From Bacillota bacterium (GTDB lineage Bacteria > Bacillota > Clostridia > Lachnospirales > Cellulosilyticaceae): DNA of 6,335 nt. The translations under genes and the position numbers were made by a program. Positions 1 through 3,738 of this stretch are shown here, piece after piece (positions within the stretch are counted from its first letter, which is position 1; every line of letters starts with the position of its first letter). The notes beneath the pieces are model-generated. The model saw only the letters and a program-made list of their open reading frames with translations. It searched no databases and was not told the origin of the DNA. Location: NCBI GenBank assembly GCA_023393125.1, contig JAEWMQ010000084.1, positions 1 through 6,335 on the forward strand. Reading direction: 5' to 3'.

Positions 1-77
<77 letters not shown>

Positions 78-89
78 TTATAAGGTATA

Positions 90-170
90 TGGAGGGAGAA
101 GGATTCGAACCTTCGAAGCTATCGCAACAGATTTACAGTCTGCCCCCTTTGGCCGCTCGGGAATCCCTCC
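90..170 (-). tRNA. tRNA-Tyr (anticodon GUA)
   Basis: Class II tRNA with a long variable arm, as expected for bacterial tRNA-Tyr. The acceptor stem GGAGGGA/TCCCTCC is perfect and followed by discriminator A73. The anticodon GUA lies at 134-136. The next bases on the minus strand are TAT, so CCA is not encoded and must be added by the CCA-adding enzyme. Twelve bases separate it from tRNA-fMet. Confidence 0.96.
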
Positions 171-197
171 ATATGATACAAAATATTCATTTTGTAA

Positions 198-270
<73 letters not shown>

Positions 271-380
271 GTATTTAACATCTACTTAAAACCATTGACG
301 ACACTAACCATTCGCTAGTTTAGTCTTCTATACGTGCGCTTCAATTAGCAGCCTCTTGACACCTAAGGTGTCTGCGTTAG

Positions 381-397
381 AATTGAGCCACGTCGGC
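381..397 (-). pseudogene. tRNA-Thr 5'-end remnant (17-nt duplicate)
   Basis: On the minus strand these bases repeat exactly the first 17 nt of the neighbouring tRNA-Thr: the 5' acceptor strand, the start of the D arm and the first loop bases. Identity stops there. The following sequence (about 330-380) has no T arm, no matching 3' acceptor strand and no proper anticodon stem. It does contain the hairpin GACACC-TTA-GGTGTC at 358-372 and a Leu(UAG)-like string CTTAGGT. I read it as a leftover of a duplication or a decayed or chimeric tRNA gene, not a working tRNA. Confidence 0.6.
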
Positions 398-452
398 TTT
401 GCGTATTGATTATGAATTACTTTACTCTTATAAAATAATAATTTTAAAAATA

Positions 453-536
453 TGCCCGAGACCGGAATCGAACCGGTACGAGGGTTAGCTCGCAGGATTT
501 TAAGTCCTGTGCGTCTGCCAGTTCCGCCACTCGGGC
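453..536 (-). tRNA. tRNA-Leu (anticodon UAA)
   Basis: Class II tRNA with a long variable arm. Acceptor stem GCCCGAG/CTCGGGC, discriminator A73, anticodon stem CAGGA/TCCTG with loop CTTAAAA giving anticodon UAA (500-502), and a T arm containing GGTTCGATTCC. CCA is not encoded. A73 is relevant to the leuA leader, because the T-box base that pairs with the discriminator is U. Confidence 0.96.
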
Positions 537-543
537 ACATTAA

Positions 544-616
544 TGGTCGCTATAGGGCTCGAACCTATGACCCCCTGCTTGTAAGGCAGGTGCTCTCCCA
601 GCTGAGCTAAGCGACC
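544..616 (-). tRNA. tRNA-Val (anticodon UAC)
   Basis: A 73-nt cloverleaf with acceptor stem GGTCGCT/AGCGACC and discriminator A73. The anticodon stem CCTGC/GCAGG encloses loop CTTACAA with anticodon UAC (581-583). The T arm contains GGTTCGAGCCC. CCA is not encoded. Only seven bases separate it from tRNA-Leu, which fits a single processed precursor. Confidence 0.96.
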
Positions 617-670
617 ATATCATGGCATGTTACCATGTGCATAAAAATTAAGTAATCAAAATCACTTAAA

Positions 671-744
671 CGACCCAGAAGGGACTCGAACCCTCGACCT
701 CCGCCGTGACAGGGCGGCGTGCTAACCAACTGTACCACTGGGCC
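671..744 (-). tRNA. tRNA-Asp (anticodon GUC)
   Basis: A 74-nt cloverleaf with acceptor stem GGCCCAG/CTGGGTC (one G:U pair) and discriminator G73, the identity base expected for Asp. The anticodon stem CCGCC/GGCGG encloses loop CTGTCAC with anticodon GUC (708-710). CCA is not encoded. The 54-nt spacer toward tRNA-Val holds a small hairpin (621-637). Confidence 0.96.
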
Positions 745-755
745 ATATAAAAAAG

Positions 756-828
756 TGAGCCACCCGGGAATCGAACCCGGGACAACTTGATTAAAAGTCA
801 AGTGCTCTACCGACTGAGCTAGTGACCC
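756..828 (-). tRNA. tRNA-Lys (anticodon UUU)
   Basis: A 73-nt cloverleaf with acceptor stem GGGTCAC/GTGGCTC (two G:U pairs) and discriminator A73. The anticodon stem CTTGA/TCAAG encloses loop CTTTTAA with anticodon UUU (793-795). The T arm has a strong CCCGG/CCGGG stem. CCA is not encoded. Confidence 0.96.
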
Positions 829-835
829 ACATTAG

Positions 836-870
836 ATCTAAAAGCCTACTTCAAAGAAGTCGTTTTAGAT
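836..870. other. Hairpin in the tRNA-Lys/tRNA-Pro spacer
   Basis: An inverted repeat fills most of the 44-nt spacer. It has an outer stem ATCTAAAA/TTTTAGAT (8 bp, perfect), a small internal loop, and an inner stem ACTTC/GAAGT with a 3-nt loop. There is no U-run on either side of the kind an intrinsic terminator needs. A role as an RNase processing site in the tRNA precursor is possible but inferred. Confidence 0.5.
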
Positions 871-872
871 AA

Positions 873-947
873 TCGGGGTGACAGGACTCGAACCTGCGGC
901 CTCCTGAACCCAAATCAGGCGCTCTAGCCAAACTGAGCCACACCCCG
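873..947 (-). tRNA. tRNA-Pro (anticodon UGG)
   Basis: A 75-nt cloverleaf with acceptor stem CGGGGTG/CACCCCG and discriminator A73. The anticodon stem CCTGA/TCAGG encloses loop TTTGGGT with anticodon UGG (910-912). The T arm contains GGTTCGAGTCC. CCA is not encoded. Confidence 0.96.
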
Positions 948-970
948 GCTTTTGTTAGATAAACTAACAA

Positions 971-1042
971 TGACCCATACGAGAATCGAACTCGTGTTAC
1001 CGCCGTGAAAGGGCGGTGTCTTGACCGCTTGACCAATGGGCC
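971..1042 (-). tRNA. tRNA-Glu (anticodon UUC)
   Basis: A 72-nt cloverleaf with acceptor stem GGCCCAT/ATGGGTC and discriminator A73. The anticodon stem CCGCC/GGCGG encloses loop CTTTCAC with anticodon UUC (1007-1009). CCA is not encoded. It is the first gene of the array, about 48 nt downstream of the predicted transcription start. Confidence 0.96.
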
Positions 1043-1096
1043 TTATTATTGTTCGCTACGTTTGTTTCTCCGTTTCCCCCGCCGCTGACTTTTATT

Positions 1097-1125
1097 ATGT
1101 TACACTATATTGTTACATACGTCAA
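1097..1125 (-). promoter_or_regulatory. Promoter of the nine-tRNA array
   Basis: On the minus strand a -35 box TTGACG (1120-1125) and a -10 box TAACAT (1097-1102) are separated by exactly 17 bp. Directly upstream of the -35 (1126-1146) is a nearly pure A-tract, which resembles the UP element of strong stable-RNA promoters. Transcription would start near 1090 and read through Glu to fMet. No other promoter of comparable quality was seen inside the array. Confidence 0.8.
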
Positions 1126-1170
1126 CTCTTTTTTTTATTTTTTTTGATAGGAAGTTCTACTTTTATCCTT

Positions 1171-1201
1171 AGCCCCCTAAAATTTGATATTTTAAGGGGC
1201 T
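1171..1201 (-). terminator. Probable leuA terminator hairpin
   Basis: A GC-rich 13-bp stem with a 5-nt loop lies 117 nt after the leuA stop. Its arms are 1171-1183 and 1189-1201. Read on the minus strand the only imperfection is one G:U pair; on the plus strand the same position is a C/A mismatch, which favours minus-strand use. No U-run follows on either strand, so termination efficiency is uncertain. The stretch 1202-1318 between this hairpin and leuA shows nothing else I can support. Confidence 0.55.
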
Positions 1202-1318
1202 TAAGACAGATTTATTGTGTGCTTTTCATTCTCTTTTTATACGTTTTATCTTGTAATCCATTATCTTCGCTATCATATTGATTTTCTTTTGTCTTTACTA
1301 CTGTTTGATACATCGAAA

Positions 1319-2842
1319 TTAAGCACTTACTACAACTTTATTAATGGCATTTATAAGTGCTATACCACTTGCTTTCATAACATCCTTTTCGATTGCTTTT
1401 CCTTGGTAAAGCCTTCCTTTATGTTTGATTTGTACAACAACTTTTCCAAGGCTTTCCTTTCCTCTTCCAATGTTATGAATACGGTATTCTATTAAATCAA
1501 TCTTTTGATCTACTGCTTTTATAATAGCACTATAAAGTGCATCCACTGCACCTTCACCAGTTTCACCTTGTGTCATTTCTACGTTTCCTTTTTGAAGCTT
1601 AACAGTAGCAACTTGCATTTGACTTGAGGCTGTTACTTCAAATTGTTTAAGCTGCCATAGTTTTATTTCTTTACTATTAGTAATTTCATTATAACTCTCT
1701 AACAGCTGTATCATATCACTATCATAGACTTCCTTTTTCTGATCTGCCATGGACAAAAAGCTTTTATAAACATCAGCCTCTATAACTTCTGGAATGTTAT
1801 ATCCTAATTTTTGTGTTACATAATTAAAAGCATGCTTTCCTGAACGAGCAGTTAATACAATTTCCATAGGTGGTGCACCTATTTCTTCTGGTGTTATAAT
1901 CTCATAAACTTCCTTCGACTTAAGAAGTCCATCTTGGTGAATACCTGAAGAATGGGCAAAGGCATTTTCTCCTGTGATTGCTTTATTGACTTGGACATCT
2001 AATCCCATAATGGCACTTACCATTCTTGAAGTTTTATAAATCTCTTCCATATTAATGTTCGTTTTTCCTCTATAGTACTCTGGATGAAGTTTAATCCCCA
2101 TGACGACTTCTTCTAGAGAAGTATTACCAGCTCTCTCTCCGATTCCATTAATAGTACATTCTACCTTATTCGCACCATTTCTGACGGCAGCTAGCGTATT
2201 GGCCGTTGCAAGGCCTGTATCATTATGACAATGTACACTTAAAATAACATTTGGATTAAGATTCATTAAACGATCATTGATTTTATAAATTAAATTTCCA
2301 AATTCCTCTGGAACAGCAAAACCTACCGTATCTGGAACATTAATGATAGTTGCTCCTGCCTTAACCACAGCTTCTATGGTTCTCCACATATACTCAAAAT
2401 CAGATCTACTAGCATCTTCTAGAGAATATTGTACCTGTGGCATTAGGCTTTTTGCATATTTTACAGCTTCTACACCCATTTCCAATACCTGAGTAGGTGA
2501 TTTACTAAATTTCTTTTCCATATGCACATTAGATGATCCTAGTACAATATGAATCATCGGACTTTCTGCCCCTTTAAGACTTTCATAAATAGCATCAATA
2601 TCTGATTTTACAGCTCTACCAAGGCCTGTTACCATTATATCTTTCCCTACTATTTGACCAATAGCTTTAACAGCCTCAAAATCTCCTTTTGATGAAGAAG
2701 GGAAGCCTACCTCCATCATATCTACTTTTAACCTAACTAATTGCTTAGCAATTTCTAGTTTTTCATTTAAGTTAAGTTTTGCTCCTGGTACCTGTTCTCC
2801 ATCTCTTAAAGTGGTGTCTAATACATAGATTTTTCTTGACAT
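1319..2842 (-). CDS. leuA: 2-isopropylmalate synthase (LeuA family)
   Basis: This is a cytoplasmic enzyme of the HMG-CoA-lyase-like TIM-barrel family. LeuA condenses acetyl-CoA with 2-ketoisovalerate, the first committed step of leucine synthesis. The protein has 507 residues, about the family's usual length, and appears complete. Visible motifs are DTTLRDGEQ (9-17, metal ligand D14), HCHND (204-208, metal ligands H204 and H206), GERAGN (235-240) and HSSGIHQDG (297-305). H98, S140 in the FS/YS-x-EDA motif, and N168 in INVPDTVG are as in keto-isovalerate-binding LeuA. Residues from about 370 resemble the C-terminal regulatory domain, including a GKESLGKV segment. The start is ATG at 2842: AAAGGAG lies 8 nt upstream. 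The in-frame GTG at 2851 overlaps that ribosome site and is rejected. No leuB, leuC or leuD is adjacent. A citramalate synthase role (isoleucine) is possible given its leader, but the active-site motifs favour LeuA. Confidence 0.9.
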   Translation of the reverse strand: MSRKIYVLDTTLRDGEQVPGAKLNLNEKLEIAKQLVRLKVDMMEVGFPSSSKGDFEAVKAIGQIVGKDIMVTGLGRAVKSDIDAIYESLKGAESPMIHIVLGSSNVHMEKKFSKSPTQVLEMGVEAVKYAKSLMPQVQYSLEDASRSDFEYMWRTIEAVVKAGATIINVPDTVGFAVPEEFGNLIYKINDRLMNLNPNVILSVHCHNDTGLATANTLAAVRNGANKVECTINGIGERAGNTSLEEVVMGIKLHPEYYRGKTNINMEEIYKTSRMVSAIMGLDVQVNKAITGENAFAHSSGIHQDGLLKSKEVYEIITPEEIGAPPMEIVLTARSGKHAFNYVTQKLGYNIPEVIEADVYKSFLSMADQKKEVYDSDMIQLLESYNEITNSKEIKLWQLKQFEVTASSQMQVATVKLQKGNVEMTQGETGEGAVDALYSAIIKAVDQKIDLIEYRIHNIGRGKESLGKVVVQIKHKGRLYQGKAIEKDVMKASGIALINAINKVVVSA

Positions 2843-2868
2843 ATACGTCACTCCTTTATAATAGAAAT

Positions 2869-2919
2869 AAGCCCCCTTTCATCTCAAGCTAATTGCTTGT
2901 AAGAGACGAAAGGGAGCTT
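2869..2919 (-). terminator. Leader terminator 2 (T-box module 2)
   Basis: A long stem (2903-2919 with 2869-2885) closes over an inner hairpin CAAGC/GCTTG. The tract after it on the minus strand is mixed (TATTTCTATT) rather than a pure U-run. The leuA ribosome site AAAGGAG (2852-2858) lies just outside the stem, so control is more likely at termination than by hiding the ribosome site. Confidence 0.75.
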
Positions 2920-2936
2920 TCCGCGGTACCACTCTT
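2901..2936 (-). promoter_or_regulatory. T-box antiterminator, module 2 (downstream)
   Basis: This module has the canonical T-box string AGAGTGGTACCGCGGAA. Helix AAGAG/CUCUU (2932-2936 with 2901-2905) is followed by the bulge UGGUACC (2925-2931) and an upper helix GAAAG/CUUUC. The U after UGG predicts pairing with a tRNA bearing A73. It competes with terminator 2 for bases 2903-2919. Confidence 0.9.
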
Positions 2937-2973
2937 TTTCACATTAAAATGTGCACTTTTTTAATACAGGTAG

Positions 2974-3010
2974 AAAAATAAAAAACTCCTATCTCAAAAG
3001 AGACAGAAGT
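2974..3010 (-). terminator. Leader terminator 1 (T-box module 1)
   Basis: An 11-bp stem (3000-3010 with 2985-2995, two G:U pairs) with a UUUU loop is followed on the minus strand by UUUUU-A-UUUUU. This is a strong intrinsic terminator by appearance, better than the second one. It lies between the two T-box bulges, so transcripts must pass it before reaching module 2. Confidence 0.85.
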
Positions 3011-3031
3011 GTAATCTGCTATACCACTCTT
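2998..3031 (-). promoter_or_regulatory. T-box antiterminator, module 1 (upstream)
   Basis: On the minus strand the classic antiterminator architecture is present. Helix AAGAG/CUCUU (3027-3031 with 2998-3002) is followed by the 7-nt bulge UGGUAUA (3020-3026), then helix GCAGA/UCUGU and a 7-nt loop. The UGGU that would pair with a tRNA ACCA end is intact, but the usual ACC of the bulge has become AUA. It overlaps and excludes the terminator stem at 2985-3010. Confidence 0.75.
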
Positions 3032-3234
3032 AGGTGTTTTATTGATACAGGTTTTCTACCGATATCTATCCCCTTTAACGGTGGGACTCCGTCTAGACCT
3101 ACTTGATTCAGCCAGCAACTCCAAGGCGAGTTCACTATTTTCAAAATCCTGTTTCACACCAACCAACAGGTCTCTGACATTTCTCCATTAGCTACTATTC
3201 CTTTTCTTAGTTTTTAATGTATTAATTTAACATT

Positions 3235-3263
3235 ATTATATATACTCTCTCATCATTTGTAAA
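3235..3263 (-). promoter_or_regulatory. leuA leader promoter
   Basis: Minus-strand -35 TTTACA (3258-3263) and perfect -10 TATAAT (3235-3240) are separated by 17 bp, a strong sigma-A match. The predicted start near 3228 gives a leader of about 385 nt that begins just before T-box Stem I. It diverges from the amylase promoter, with about 90 bp between the two -35 boxes; that stretch (3264-3353) shows nothing I can support. Confidence 0.85.
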
Positions 3264-3353
3264 TATATTTTAGAATATTTAATCTCACTTTTTCTTTAGT
3301 ATTCCTCCTATATAGCAATTTAAACACTTATTAGAACATTCAAAACTTAATAG

Positions 3354-3382
3354 TTGAAAATTTTACCTATATATTATATAAT
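3354..3382 (+). promoter_or_regulatory. Candidate amylase promoter P1
   Basis: Plus-strand -35 TTGAAA (3354-3359), a 17-bp spacer, and perfect -10 TATAAT (3377-3382). TTACC (3363-3367) and GGTAA (3385-3389) form an inverted repeat around the -10, a possible regulator site. If used, it would give a 5' untranslated region of about 350 nt. Confidence 0.65.
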
Positions 3383-3473
3383 TTGGTAATGATTATACGA
3401 CATTTTTTTAATAGCTTTTGCTATTTCTATCTAGTTTCTTATCAATCTTTACTTTTCTAGTTTTAACTATTTA

Positions 3474-3512
3474 TCTTGCAACTTTTTATAACTCAATTTC
3501 CTCTTGCAACTT
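3474..3512 (+). repeat. 11-nt direct repeat upstream of amylase
   Basis: TCTTGCAACTT occurs twice, at 3474-3484 and 3502-3512, a centre-to-centre distance of 28 bp. In this AT-rich spacer an exact 11-mer pair containing GCAAC could be a tandem regulator site, but no partner protein is visible in the window. Confidence 0.45.
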
Positions 3513-3546
3513 CACTTTTTCTTAGACTATTATTTTAAAAACTTTT

Positions 3547-3558
3547 GGTAACGTTTCC
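3547..3558. promoter_or_regulatory. LacI-family-like operator palindrome
   Basis: GGTAACGTTTCC is a 12-bp palindrome with one mismatched symmetric pair and a central CG, the pattern bound by LacI/GalR-family sugar regulators such as MalR or CcpA. As a strict catabolite-response element it mismatches at two positions, so the regulator is left open. It lies downstream of P1 and upstream of the weak P2, suitable for sugar control of the amylase. This role is inferred. Confidence 0.5.
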
Positions 3559-3582
3559 GATTTTATTATCCACCGAATACGT

Positions 3583-3613
3583 GATTCTCTTTTTTATTTT
3601 TAACTAGAGAATC
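3583..3613 (+). other. 8-bp inverted repeat in the amylase upstream region
   Basis: GATTCTCT (3583-3590) and AGAGAATC (3606-3613) are perfect reverse complements around a 15-nt T-rich loop. It could be a regulator site or an RNA hairpin. The T-run lies inside the loop rather than after the stem, so it is not a standard terminator. Confidence 0.45.
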
Positions 3614-3628
3614 TGTAGATCATACATT
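3600..3628 (+). promoter_or_regulatory. Weak candidate amylase promoter P2
   Basis: TTAACT (3600-3605) and TACATT (3623-3628), each 4 of 6 to consensus, are spaced by 17 bp. The predicted start near 3635 would place the orphan Shine-Dalgarno about 25 nt from the mRNA 5' end. In AT-rich DNA such matches arise by chance, so confidence is low. Confidence 0.3.
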
Positions 3629-3658
3629 ACCTAGATATATGCTTTTCATTTATCAAAC

Positions 3659-3668
3659 AAAGGAGGTG
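3659..3668 (+). promoter_or_regulatory. Orphan Shine-Dalgarno (possible mRNA-stabilising site)
   Basis: AAAGGAGGTG is a near-perfect anti-16S match, stronger than the site used for the amylase start, yet no ATG, GTG or TTG follows at workable spacing. It sits about 75 nt upstream of the amylase start. Two hairpins follow: GTTATT/AATAAC within 3670-3684 and CTTTCTA/TAGAAAG (3684-3690 with 3702-3708). A 5'-stabilising ribosome-binding role like the STAB-SD of Bacillus thuringiensis cry3A is one reading. Confidence 0.5.
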
Positions 3669-3738
3669 CGTTATTTTAAATAACTTTCTAGGGAAAAAGA
3701 TTAGAAAGATAAGTATCTAAAAAACAGGGGGAATAAAA

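Larger units (their letters stand above)
2869..3228 (-). promoter_or_regulatory. T-box leader of leuA with two antiterminator modules
   Basis: This untranslated leader should sense uncharged tRNA and control readthrough into leuA. Reading the minus strand, Stem I spans about 3085-3215 and has conserved T-box signatures: AGTA near 3195, a GGTTGGTGTGAA loop, GAACTCGCC...GGAG (3119-3133), and TGAA...AAGTAGG. ACGG...CCGTTA follows at 3076-3092. The specifier region reads GAATCAAG (3102-3109). Two antiterminator/terminator modules follow: module 1 at 2974-3031 and module 2 at 2869-2936. The base after UGG in both T-box bulges is U, which pairs with an A73 discriminator. Identification as a T-box is secure; amino-acid specificity is not. 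Confidence 0.93.

Noticed and set aside
621..637. CATGG/CCATG hairpin in the tRNA-Val/tRNA-Asp spacer
   Set aside because: A five-base-pair stem is expected by chance and no function can be argued from it.
1036..1495. Two plus-strand frames of 81 and 92 codons
   Set aside because: They overlap the tRNA promoter, the leuA terminator hairpin and the leuA 3' end. Their composition is that of T-rich non-coding DNA, with no start signals.
2843..2851. Upstream in-frame GTG as the leuA start (three extra residues)
   Set aside because: The GTG overlaps the AAAGGAG ribosome site. The ATG at 2842 has the normal 8-nt spacing and a typical LeuA N terminus.
3639..3683. 14-codon ATG frame in the amylase 5' region spanning the orphan Shine-Dalgarno
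   Set aside because: It has no ribosome site upstream of its ATG, and the strong site lies inside it. The peptide has no recognisable attenuator features.
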